Shown piece after piece: positions 52,747 to 61,443 of a stretch of 64,000 bases of DNA. This DNA is from DASCNA01 sp036011305 (GTDB taxonomy: Bacteria; Verrucomicrobiota; Lentisphaeria; Victivallales; GWF2-38-69): positions 1-64,000 of the forward strand of contig DASCNA010000168.1 of NCBI GenBank assembly GCA_036011305.1, written 5' to 3'. The notes under the pieces were generated by a model. That model saw only the letters and a list, made by a program, of their open reading frames with translations, made no database searches and was not told the DNA's origin. The translations under genes and the position numbers were made by a program. How positions within the stretch are numbered: position 1 is the stretch's first letter; every line of letters begins with the position of its first letter.

Positions 52747-53745
52747 TTGAATATTAAAGATATTGCAAGGCTTTCCGGTGTTTCTATAACAACTGTTTCT
52801 TTCATTTTGAATGGAAAGCACCATAAGGTCAGTGAGAAAACAAAAAATAAAGTTTTGAAAGTGATAAAAGAATGCGGTTATGAAGCCAGAGGAGCGGCAA
52901 GAGATTTAAAGCGTAAGAATTCAAGAACCATAGGTGTATTCTTTGATTTTATCTCTGGGCCTTATATATCATTGATTTCCGGAATGCAGCAGGTTATCAG
53001 AAGTAAAAGCTATGATTTTTTCATTGCCGATAATTATAATTCAAGTTCCAGAGGAGCACTATCTCGCTTTCTTTTAGAAAAACGTGTAGATGGAGCTGCT
53101 ATATTTTCGATAGATACAGAAGATGAAAAAATAGATGAATTGTCAGCGTTAAACATGCCTATTGTTATGCTTGACAGGGAGGTGTACAGGAAAAATATTT
53201 GTTCTATTCTTATAGATAATAAACCAGGAATGATAGAAGCTATTGAGTTTCTGAAAGAAAACGGTTTAAGAAAAGTGAGTTTTTTATCTGGGAAAAAGAA
53301 ACATTATGATAATATTGAGAGATTGTCAGCATTCAGGTATAGTATAAACAAATATGATATGATTTTTAATGAAAAGTGGCTTTTCGAAGGAAATTTTCAT
53401 GAGGAATCAGGATATTCAGCTGCTTTAAAACTTTTTGAAATGAAAGACAGGCCTGATGCTGTAATCTGTTCAAATGATCAGATGGCTGTAGGACTTATGC
53501 AGTGGCTTAAAGATTCAGGGCTAAAAATTCCTGAGGATATATCAATAATAGGCTTTGATGATATTCCCTTCGCAAAATATACTTCACCTAGGCTAACAAC
53601 GGTTAAAAATCAAAGTTACAGTATGGGGAAATTGGTTGCTGATACAATTTTCAGAGGGATTGATGGAGAGAATATTGAAGGTATAATAAAACTTCCTTCA
53701 CGTTTGATAATACGCGAATCAGCTAGGTTTCAGAAAAAATGTTAG
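52747..53745 (+). CDS. LacI-family transcriptional regulator
   Basis: Cytoplasmic repressor with N-terminal HTH (MNIKDIARLSGVSITTVSFI, hinge around KVIKECGYEA) and a sugar-binding core. IGVFFDFISGPY opens the core, and RPDAVICSNDQMAVGLM and SIIGFDDIPFAKYTSPRLT are family motifs. Length 332 is normal. The start is TTG at 52747 with GAGGTG seven bases upstream. Divergent to the GH1 and symporter genes with a palindromic operator between, it most likely represses them and itself until a beta-glucoside derivative is present. The C-terminus IIRESARF is the usual LacI-family ending. Confidence 0.95.
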   Translation: MNIKDIARLSGVSITTVSFILNGKHHKVSEKTKNKVLKVIKECGYEARGAARDLKRKNSRTIGVFFDFISGPYISLISGMQQVIRSKSYDFFIADNYNSSSRGALSRFLLEKRVDGAAIFSIDTEDEKIDELSALNMPIVMLDREVYRKNICSILIDNKPGMIEAIEFLKENGLRKVSFLSGKKKHYDNIERLSAFRYSINKYDMIFNEKWLFEGNFHEESGYSAALKLFEMKDRPDAVICSNDQMAVGLMQWLKDSGLKIPEDISIIGFDDIPFAKYTSPRLTTVKNQSYSMGKLVADTIFRGIDGENIEGIIKLPSRLIIRESARFQKKC

Positions 53746-53770
53746 GCTGAAGTCTTATAAAATATTATTC

Positions 53771-53830
53771 ATAATTATTAATGGCTAAAGATTCTTAAAT
53801 AACAATTAATCATTAACCATTTATAATTTG
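53771..53830. repeat. dispersed AT-rich repeat, copies 4 and 5 as inverted pair
   Basis: ATAATTATTAATGGCTAAAG at 53771 is a plus copy; AACAATTAATCATTAACCAT then TTATAAT at 53801-53827 is the inverted copy. They sit between two convergent genes and can fold back on each other, so they may serve as a bidirectional transcript end. Confidence 0.6.
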
Positions 53831-53836
53831 AAAACT

Positions 53837-55066
53837 CTATTCAATAGTTCTTTTTCTTAAGAAGTTTGCAAATGGTAGAATGAATATAATCAGGAATATC
53901 ATTGGTATTACAGTTGTAAGCTTGAATCCTAAAATACCTCCAAAGTGTCCCATTAAATCTCCTATAAGCCTTGCGCTTATGCTTGATGAAATGGCGTAAG
54001 TAATGGTCATTACCGTCATAAGCAGAGCCTGTTTTTCCTTTACTGTTCTATTAAGAACAGCAGAGTTGAGAATAGGAGTATTCGGTGCCATGAAAAATCC
54101 GATTAATGGTAAAATCAAAGCCTGTATAGGAATATCCCACAGGGTATTTATAGGATGATTCGGAGCATGTATTGTGTATAATACATAAATAAGTATGGTT
54201 ATTGCTATCAGATAATATATAAACAGGACCTTATCCCATCTCATATATTTCAATAAAAAGACAACAGCAACACGGCCGATAAAATAAGCAAAAACAGTTA
54301 TGCTGGCAAGTTCTACACTTAAGCTTTGAGACAAGTGTATAGCCATCTGATAAAACCCTGCCATCCAGGCTAGAAAACCGTTTTCTACGAACTGATCAAC
54401 AAAAAAGATTATGATTGCAAATAAAACTATTTTACTTTTACATATATTTATAATATCCTTTATCTGTTCCTTAAACGGCTGTTGTTTTTCTTTTTCTATT
54501 GCAGATTCATCCATAGGTGTAAACATCCATATGAGAAAGTTTATTATACCGAAAACAGTATAAACCCATAATGCATACATCCAGTGATCCGGTGCAATTT
54601 TAATGAAAAAGGCTATTATCCACATACCGACCATAGATGACAGCATCCAGGTTGCTTCTGCCAGAGATAAAAATGAAGCATGCTGTGATTCATTTTCAGT
54701 AACAAGCGATACCGTAGCGTAAATTCCTACTTTCATTCCGACAAGTGTTATACCTACTCCGACTAAATACACTTTTATCATCCAATATGTATCTATAAAA
54801 GGTGTAATAAAGCTTAAAAAAACCATTAAAGCTATGACTGTCATCAGCGCTTTTCTATATCCTACTTTAAGGATATACGAAAATGCTATAAAAGTAATTA
54901 CTACCAGTGTTAAATTCTGATAAGATTCCAATGTGCCCGCAGATGCAGGAGAGACATGAAAAAATGCAACTGCCTGCATGATGAATGTAGCTAAAACACT
55001 GCCGAACAGACTCAGTGTCCAGCATGTAAAAAGAAGAGTTATACGTAACCTTGTTTTTTGTTTCAC
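53837..55066 (-). CDS. MFS transporter
   Basis: Inner-membrane major-facilitator carrier with about twelve helices, 409 residues. LLFTCWTLSLFGSVLATFIMQ at the N-terminus and an acidic short central loop are visible. It has no sugar porter signature; the layout with few charged loops is closest to the TsgA/FucP-like branch, but this is not firm. The start is a GTG at 55066 with GGGGA about ten bases upstream. It is divergent from the GH38-like/amino-sugar operon, so it probably imports a product or substrate of that pathway. Confidence 0.8.
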   Translation of the reverse strand: MKQKTRLRITLLFTCWTLSLFGSVLATFIMQAVAFFHVSPASAGTLESYQNLTLVVITFIAFSYILKVGYRKALMTVIALMVFLSFITPFIDTYWMIKVYLVGVGITLVGMKVGIYATVSLVTENESQHASFLSLAEATWMLSSMVGMWIIAFFIKIAPDHWMYALWVYTVFGIINFLIWMFTPMDESAIEKEKQQPFKEQIKDIINICKSKIVLFAIIIFFVDQFVENGFLAWMAGFYQMAIHLSQSLSVELASITVFAYFIGRVAVVFLLKYMRWDKVLFIYYLIAITILIYVLYTIHAPNHPINTLWDIPIQALILPLIGFFMAPNTPILNSAVLNRTVKEKQALLMTVMTITYAISSSISARLIGDLMGHFGGILGFKLTTVIPMIFLIIFILPFANFLRKRTIE

Positions 55067-55200
55067 TAAATATATCCCCTATATTTAATCTTTTTTAAAT
55101 AATATTTTTTGATTTTTTATATAATGTTGTAATTTTCTTTAGATGATATTTGTCCAGTTTTTGTAGTAATCACAAAATATTGTCAGTGTTTTATGAAAAC

Positions 55201-55245
55201 ATTGTTTAAACATATGAACAAAATGTTATATTTCAACATAAACTG
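55201..55245. promoter_or_regulatory. candidate operator between the MFS gene and the amino-sugar operon
   Basis: The palindrome TGTTTAAACA (55203-55212) is followed by further AACA and TGTT elements (to about 55240) in the 220-base divergent region. No TTGACA/TATAAT pair could be fixed. This is a suggestion only, based on symmetry and position. Confidence 0.3.
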
Positions 55246-55286
55246 GAAAAAATATTAAATTATTATGTCATTTATAAGGGGGACTT

Positions 55287-57314
55287 ATGAGTAATGTTTT
55301 GTCAAGAAATAATATAAAAGACTTGCATGTTGTTTTTAAAACACATCTGGATATTGGTTTCACTGATTTTGCTTATAAAGTGAAAGAGCAGTATATGCAG
55401 GATTTTATTCCCAGAGCTATTAAGCTGTCAAAGGAAATAAAGGAAAAACGACCTGATCTCTCTTTTGTATGGACTACTGGTTCATAGTTGATATATGAAG
55501 CACTGGATACTTATCAAGGAAAACAGTTAAAAGAGTTTGAACAAGCTGTTGCTGAAGGTAAAATTGCCTGGCATGGATTGCCGTTTACTATGCATAGCGA
55601 ACTTATGGATGAATCTTTATTTCGCTTTGGTTTGTCGTATAGTAAGAAACTTGATGAACGTTTTGGGAAGAAAACTATTGCTGCAAAAATGACTGATGTC
55701 CCAGGGCATACACGCGCTATTGTTCCTCTATTAGCTGAAGCAGGGATAAAATTTCTTCATATTGGTTTGAATCCAGGTTCTACGGCTCCAGATGTACCAA
55801 AGGCTTTTATCTGGAGACATAGTGACGGTAGTGAAGTTACAGTTTTATATGATTCTAAGGAGTATGGAGAATTATCGATTCTACCCGAATATTCATTTGG
55901 GTTAGCTCTTGCCAGCACAGAAGACAATATCGGCCCACCAGATCTTAATTCTGTAATAACTGCTATTGATAAATATCAGACTATGCTTCCGAATACTAAT
56001 ATTCATATAAGCACCCTAGATGATTTTGGGAGAAAATTATATAAGGTAAAAGAATCCCTTCCTGTTTTTAAAAGTGAAATTGGAGATACATGGATACACG
56101 GCATTGCAAGTGATCCGCTGAGAACCTCTAAATTTTTAACAATGCAGCGCTTGAGGAAGGAATTTCTTAAGAAAATAACTACACCCAGTGAAGAATATGA
56201 ACTAAATGCGTTTAGCCGCAGTCTTATTATGATTCCGGAACATACATGGGGCGTGGATGTGAAAACCTATATGAAGGATCATATAAACTATTCTAGCAAT
56301 AATTTAGAAAAAATTAAAAATACAGATGGATATAAAAAACTAGAGTTATCATGGCAGGAACAGAGAAATTTTATTGATCATGCTGTATGTCTGCTTGGAA
56401 CTGGTAATTTTAGAAAAAAAGCTGAGTTTGAAATGAATAAGATTACTGCCAAATATCCCACAACAGATAATTTTTATGAAGTTAAAGATAAAGACCGCAT
56501 TTTTAATACTCCATGGTTATCAATAGGGTTTGACAGTAATACTGGAGAAATATCTCATCTGCATGATACTAATTCCAATAAAACATGGGCAACAGAAAAA
56601 TTCCCTTTGGCTGGTTTCATATATGAAACATTTACAGCAGAAGATTATGATCGCTTTGGTTATCAATACCTTCGCAATTGGCCTAACTCAGTCGAATGGG
56701 TACCTGAGGATTTTACTAAACCTGGAATAGAAAAACTTAATATTAAGCATGAAACAGTTAAACCTATGCTAAACTCACTTTGGCATAGGGTGGATACTTC
56801 AGGATATACTTATTTTATCCTAATTATGGATATGCCTAAATCTGTGGTGCTCAAGTATGGAGCTCCGGGAAAGTTAACACTGGAAATACATGTTTATTCT
56901 GATGAGCAGGTAGTAGATATTGATTTACAATGGTTTAATAAACAAGTATGCAGGCTTCCTGAAGCTTCATGGTTATCATTCTCTCCTAAAATTCTAACAG
57001 CGTCAAATTGGTCAATCAAAAAAATGGGTTCATGGTTCTCGCCTAATGAAGTAGTAAAAAATGGAAATCGAAAACTTCATGCTTCCGAATCTGTTAAATA
57101 TGATGATGGAGATAACTGTTTAACTATTGATCCATATGACAGTCCATTAGTTGCTCCTGGAGAAAGATCTCTTCTTGATTTTAATAATAAGAGACCTCCA
57201 ATGAAGAACGGAGTACATTTTAATCTCCATAATAATATTTGGGGTACTAATTTTAGAATGTGGTATGGAGAAGATACAAGATTTAGATTTAGACTTAAGC
57301 TGGATAATAAATAA
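55287..57314 (+). pseudogene. GH38-like (DUF5054) alpha-mannosidase-type protein interrupted by TAG
   Basis: Large enzyme related to glycoside hydrolase family 38, of the DUF5054 group. The ATG at 55287 follows AAGGGGG and opens the typical HxD metal site VVFKTHLDIGFTDF. At codon 67 (TAG, 55485-55487) the frame stops, but LIYEALDTYQGKQLKEF continues in the same frame to TAA at 57314. The family sequence WTTGSW-L-I-Y is expected there, so the TAG replaces a Trp (TGG). Downstream motifs are preserved: KMTDVPGHTRAIVPLLAEAG with the catalytic Asp region, IMIPEHTWGVDV and NGVHFNLHNNIWGTNFRMWY. 674 sense codons remain in total. Without suppression only 66 residues, or a re-initiated protein from TTG 55488, would be made. 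Confidence 0.85.
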
Positions 57315-57425
57315 TAATGTCATTCTAGAGATAATTGTTATTTAATTTTTAAAATTTATAAACTTGTTTTAAGGCTGGATTAATGTATTTTAAAATTGAT
57401 ATTTATATGGAAAAGAGGGGCTCAA

Positions 57426-58511
57426 ATGTTAAACAATATGTTTAAGAAAATATATGGATGTTTAATTGGTGCAGCAATCGGTGATGCCATGGGGGGTCCT
57501 GTGGAAATGCTTGACCATGACCAAATTTCTAGAGAATATGGTAAGGTGCAAGATTTGCTGTATTATGATAATGTTGATCCCAATCCTCATGGGCCTTGGA
57601 AAAAAGATGCAGGTTCAATTACTGATGACACAAGGTTAAGAAATCTAATAATAAACGCTGTTGTTAACTCAGAGTATAATATATCTGAATATGATGTCGA
57701 TAAAGAAATAATTAACTTCTACCATAATTCTGAAAATGAACTGCAGAAGGACTGGATAGAGGAATATTATTATAAGGCAATTTACAAAGCCAGTAAATTG
57801 GCTTTCGGCGGACAACCTACAAATGCAGGAGTTATGTCGCTGCAGCCAATTGGTATTCTATATTTATGCGATCCAGATACTGCTTTCAGCAAGGCTTTTA
57901 ATCTTTTCAACTACACAGACAGTTATTCAAGATATTCAGGTGCTTTTTCTGCAGCCTTGACTTCAGCAGGTTTTATCCCGGGTGTTACTGCAAAAGAAAC
58001 AGTACTGCTGTCTTTGGATGCTATGAAAAAATATAAACTATCAGTTGAAGGACCTAGGTGGACAAATGTAGATTTATATCAGCATGTAGCTATGGAAAAT
58101 GAGCAACTTATATTCAGGGCAATTGAGATTGCTGAAAAATATAACGATGTTGATTCTGAAAGTTTTAAGAAAGAGATATATGATAAATTACTGCAGAAAT
58201 ATAAATACGATGGCTCTGAAACAATAGCATTAAGTGTTGCAGCTTTGATAGCAGCTAAAGGTGATTTTAAAATCTCTGTGCAGGGAGCGGTTAATTTAGG
58301 AAGAGATAATGACAGTAGCGCAACTCTGGTAGGAGCGGTGACAGGAGCTATGTCAGGAGCAGATATAATTCCTAAAACATGGAAAGATGTTATTATAAAA
58401 GCAAATAAGAATGAAGTCTGCATTAAAGAACAGGCTGAAAATCTATATAGAATTATACAGAAACAGATTAAAAATCAGGAAATTATTAACAATAGAATAA
58501 GTAACATATGA
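57426..58511 (+). CDS. ADP-ribosylglycohydrolase-family protein
   Basis: Cytoplasmic member of the DraG/ARH fold. GAAIGDAMGGPVEM (about 15-28), SITDDTRLRN (about 62-71) and GRDNDSSATLVGAVTGA (about 298-314) supply the two-metal site; all the acidic residues are present. Length 361 is normal for the family. ATG 57426 has GAGGGG before it. It lies in an amino-sugar operon, nine bases before nagB, and its TGA stop is in frame with nagB, so it is functionally tied to glycan catabolism here. Members in such operons are thought to hydrolyse ADP-ribose-like or glycosyl N-bonds; the real substrate is unknown. Confidence 0.88.
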   Translation: MLNNMFKKIYGCLIGAAIGDAMGGPVEMLDHDQISREYGKVQDLLYYDNVDPNPHGPWKKDAGSITDDTRLRNLIINAVVNSEYNISEYDVDKEIINFYHNSENELQKDWIEEYYYKAIYKASKLAFGGQPTNAGVMSLQPIGILYLCDPDTAFSKAFNLFNYTDSYSRYSGAFSAALTSAGFIPGVTAKETVLLSLDAMKKYKLSVEGPRWTNVDLYQHVAMENEQLIFRAIEIAEKYNDVDSESFKKEIYDKLLQKYKYDGSETIALSVAALIAAKGDFKISVQGAVNLGRDNDSSATLVGAVTGAMSGADIIPKTWKDVIIKANKNEVCIKEQAENLYRIIQKQIKNQEIINNRISNI

Positions 58512-58520
58512 GGCTTTAGT

Positions 58521-59255
58521 ATGGATACAAAAGTTTATAACACCGCTGTAGATTTAGGTGTGGCTGCTGCAGAGCAGGGGGCTAAAATTATAAAATCCTG
58601 TATTGCTGTAAACGGAAGAGCAAATATTATTTTGGCTACAGGGGCTAGTCAGTTTGAAATGATGAAACATCTTGTAACGATAAAAGGAATTGACTGGAGC
58701 AAAGTAACTGCTTTTCACCTGGATGAGTATATTGGCCTTCACGAAGTGCATCCGGCAAGTTTTAGAAAATATTTAAAAGAAAGATTTCTCGAGAAAGTCG
58801 AACTAGTAAATGCTTTCCATTTTGTTAATGGTACAGCCGATGATATAGAAGAGGAATGTATGAGATTGGAAAGATTAATTTCTGAGCATCCTATCGATGT
58901 GGCTTTTGTGGGTATTGGTGAAAACGGTCATTTAGCTTTTAATGATCCTCCAGCAGATTTTGAAACAGATCGTGCTTATCTAGCTGTTGATTTAGATAAA
59001 GCTTGCAGAGAACAGCAGATGGGTGAAGGCTGGTTTAAAAGTTTGGATGATGTACCGACACAGGCTATTTCAATGGGAATTAAACAAATTATGAAAAGTA
59101 AGAATATAATTGTTTCTGTTCCTGATGAACGAAAAGCTGAAGCTGTTAAAAATACTTTGAATAAAGAGATAATCAATATGTTTCCTGCTTCTATTTTAAG
59201 AAAACATCCAAATTGTTATTTATATCTTGATAAAGGTTCAGCTTCATTATTATAA
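58521..59255 (+). CDS. nagB: glucosamine-6-phosphate deaminase
   Basis: Converts glucosamine-6-phosphate to fructose-6-phosphate and ammonia in the cytoplasm, linking amino sugars to glycolysis. VTAFHLDEYIGLHEVHPASF (from about 64) holds the first catalytic Asp, and VGIGENGHLAFNDPPADF (about 130-147) the active-site His and acid. ATGASQFEMM is the phosphate-binding loop. Length 244 is normal. The ATG at 58521 follows GAGG, nine bases after the ADP-ribosylglycohydrolase stop. nagA is 84 bases downstream, which completes the pathway from N-acetylglucosamine-6-phosphate. Confidence 0.93.
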   Translation: MDTKVYNTAVDLGVAAAEQGAKIIKSCIAVNGRANIILATGASQFEMMKHLVTIKGIDWSKVTAFHLDEYIGLHEVHPASFRKYLKERFLEKVELVNAFHFVNGTADDIEEECMRLERLISEHPIDVAFVGIGENGHLAFNDPPADFETDRAYLAVDLDKACREQQMGEGWFKSLDDVPTQAISMGIKQIMKSKNIIVSVPDERKAEAVKNTLNKEIINMFPASILRKHPNCYLYLDKGSASLL

Positions 59256-59264
59256 ATATGGCAA

Positions 59265-59322
59265 TGGGTTTTAAGCATTAAGTTTTTCTTCTTAAAAACT
59301 AATACTTACAGCTTAAAACTCA
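59265..59322. repeat. long imperfect inverted repeat between nagB and nagA
   Basis: The left arm (59265-59287, GGGTTTTAAGCATTAAG) and right arm (59294-59322, CTTACAGCTTAAAACTC) are largely complementary. The loop is only about six bases. It fills most of the gap between the two genes and may be a processing site or a miniature repeat that moves between genes. Confidence 0.5.
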
Positions 59323-59339
59323 ATCTCAAAGGTTTTTAT

Positions 59340-60320
59340 ATGATTAACGGATTTGTAGATTTACAGATAAACGGCTACATGGGAGTAGACTTTTCAAGTA
59401 ATAAACTTGATAGGGAATCATGCATAACTGCATTTCAAGGCATAATCGATAGCGGTACTTTGCTGTTTCTACCTACAATTATTACCAGTAATCTAAATAT
59501 TTATGATAAAAATATTCAGATTATATCAGATTTAATTTCAACTGAACCATTTAAAAAACATATTCCTGGCATTCATTTAGAAGGTCCTTTTTTTAGTAGA
59601 TGTGATGCTCTTGGCGCTCATAATCCCGATTTCACACACACCGTTTCTATTAAAGTACTAGATAAATTTGTAGATTTATCTAATGGAAAAATCAAACTGC
59701 TTACATTGGGTGCAGACGTTGAAGGTGTAGATGATTTAATAAAATATGCAGTCAATTTAGGGATTAAAGTTTCACTTGGCCATCATGTAGCTTTGGCAGA
59801 TCAAGTAACACAGGCTGCTGATGCAGGAGCAACAGCGTTTACTCATTTAGGTAATGGTCTTCCTGCATTAATAAACAGACATGATAATCCACTTTTGGGC
59901 GGTTTAGCCGAAGATAGATTAAAAGCAATGATTATTACTGATGGCCATCATCTGCCTATCCATCTTATTAAATTAATAATTAAAGTTAAAGGATTAAATA
60001 ATATTATTATTGTCAGTGATGCTGCTCCATTGGCAGGCATGCCTCCCGGAAAATATGAAACTTTAGGGAATAAAGTAATCCTGACAGATAAAGGTAGATT
60101 ATACAGTCCTGATAAAGGCTGTCTGATAGGATCTTCTGCTATGATGATAGACTGTATTAATTATTTATATGCTAATAAAATATTGTCATATGAAGAATTA
60201 ATACAGGTAGGATATAGTAATCCTTTAGATTATATAGACTATAAAATAGAAGAATTGCCAAGTGAAAAATTAATATCCTTTGATAAAGAAAATGGATTTA
60301 AAAAAATGGGATGTCAATAG
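59340..60320 (+). CDS. nagA: N-acetylglucosamine-6-phosphate deacetylase
   Basis: Metal-dependent amidohydrolase that removes acetate from GlcNAc-6-phosphate, feeding NagB. NGFVDLQINGYMGVDF at the start corresponds to the first barrel strand of NagA. GIHLEGPFF (about 82-90) carries the metal-binding Glu. SLGHHVAL and FTHLGNGLPAL supply the metal His residues. VSDAAPLAGMPPG holds the catalytic Asp. At 326 residues it lacks the N-terminal beta-sandwich part found in longer NagA proteins (about 380), so the start at ATG 59340 may be a natural short form. No upstream ATG in frame extends it. AAAGG lies before the start. Confidence 0.9.
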   Translation: MINGFVDLQINGYMGVDFSSNKLDRESCITAFQGIIDSGTLLFLPTIITSNLNIYDKNIQIISDLISTEPFKKHIPGIHLEGPFFSRCDALGAHNPDFTHTVSIKVLDKFVDLSNGKIKLLTLGADVEGVDDLIKYAVNLGIKVSLGHHVALADQVTQAADAGATAFTHLGNGLPALINRHDNPLLGGLAEDRLKAMIITDGHHLPIHLIKLIIKVKGLNNIIIVSDAAPLAGMPPGKYETLGNKVILTDKGRLYSPDKGCLIGSSAMMIDCINYLYANKILSYEELIQVGYSNPLDYIDYKIEELPSEKLISFDKENGFKKMGCQ

Positions 60321-60458
60321 CTCTTCTTTATTATAGATTATAATTTGTTTGTATAAAATCTGTTATGCTGTGGTCAATTAAGGCTCATTGCAATAAATAT
60401 TGAATCTAATTATAATTAATCTAGCAGAAGGATTAATTTATAAGAGGCAATATAAACG

Positions 60459-61394
60459 ATGAGATATTCAAAAATTGTCAAAACCTATATTTCAATTATT
60501 TCAACGATAGGTATTCTGAATTTTATTTCATTGTATTTCTTTTCCTTTTTGATTGGTAAATCATTTACATTTCATAAATTCGCTTTTACTGGGCATAGTT
60601 TAAGTTTTTATATCATCAATAATATTCAGTTTGCTAATGTTATTTTTATATTTTTGAGTTTCATTGTTCTTCTCTATTTCATATTTAGGGGAATTATAAA
60701 TGGTAAAAAGAATTATCTGCCGAATAAGCATTTTTATGTAGCTTTAATTTTGATTATAATATTCGCATATCTTTATTATCCATTTACCCCTTTAAAATTG
60801 AATAATATTGTCTGGTATGTAATTCGCTTTATTGGTATACTCTCTATTTTTTATATATTAAGAATTTGTGAAATCGGCAAGTATATTGATTATAAGAAGT
60901 ATAATGAGTTAAAAATTAATGATGATGATAATAAAAACTATATTTTCTCTGATATTGAAAAAACTTTTCTTTTTACTTTGATTTCCATATGCATTCTATG
61001 CGTTTTTATGCTGAGCTCACAAATATTTTTAGCCGCAGGAGGTTTCCCTAATCCGGATGAAACTGTTAATTTTATTTTAGAATATAATATGTCTGGCCCA
61101 GGGTATTATATTGAATTTATAATTGTAATTATTTTTATAGCCATGTTATATTTTTTATTTAAAGGACTTATTGTAAGCGTATTTAAAAAATTATATACTT
61201 ACTTGTATTTTTATATTTTCCTCATTGTGGCTGATGCAGCTTTTATAATTATATTTTGGCCGGAATTTAATCCTAAATTGACATCTTTGGCCTGGCATTC
61301 TATACACTTGATTGCTGTAGTATATTTATTGGCAATTATTTACTTCAGCAACACTGCTGTAAATAATGCGGATGTAAAACAGTCAGCTACGTGA
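60459..61394 (+). CDS. eight-helix membrane protein, two-module member of a local repeat family
   Basis: No known family recognised. Two tandem four-helix modules (about residues 4-145 and 165-305) share a pattern: long helix, helix ending in an aromatic-rich stretch, (K/R)G(I/L)(I/V)xxxxKK joining helices 2 and 3, F-W-P after helix 3, then L..W..I in helix 4. Examples are FIFRGIINGKKNYLPNKHFY then YYPFTPLKLNNIVWYVIRF, and FLFKGLIVSVFKKLYTYLYF then FWPEFNPKLTSLAWHSI. It begins MRYSKIVKTYISIISTIGIL, nearly the same as the next gene. The gene ends in TGA and the next starts 49 bases later. Function unknown; a sensor or transporter is possible. Confidence 0.75.
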   Translation: MRYSKIVKTYISIISTIGILNFISLYFFSFLIGKSFTFHKFAFTGHSLSFYIINNIQFANVIFIFLSFIVLLYFIFRGIINGKKNYLPNKHFYVALILIIIFAYLYYPFTPLKLNNIVWYVIRFIGILSIFYILRICEIGKYIDYKKYNELKINDDDNKNYIFSDIEKTFLFTLISICILCVFMLSSQIFLAAGGFPNPDETVNFILEYNMSGPGYYIEFIIVIIFIAMLYFLFKGLIVSVFKKLYTYLYFYIFLIVADAAFIIIFWPEFNPKLTSLAWHSIHLIAVVYLLAIIYFSNTAVNNADVKQSAT

Positions 61395-61443
61395 TATAAT
61401 TTAATAATAAATGAAAATGAATTAATCAGATTAGATTTAGCAA

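Noticed and set aside
45171..53830. AT-rich repeats as a CRISPR array
   Set aside because: The copies are kilobases apart, in both orientations, with no regular spacers and no cas genes.
58511..58520. A fused ADP-ribosylglycohydrolase-NagB protein
   Set aside because: The TGA at 58509-58511 and a proper ribosome binding site (GAGG) for ATG 58521 show two separate proteins.
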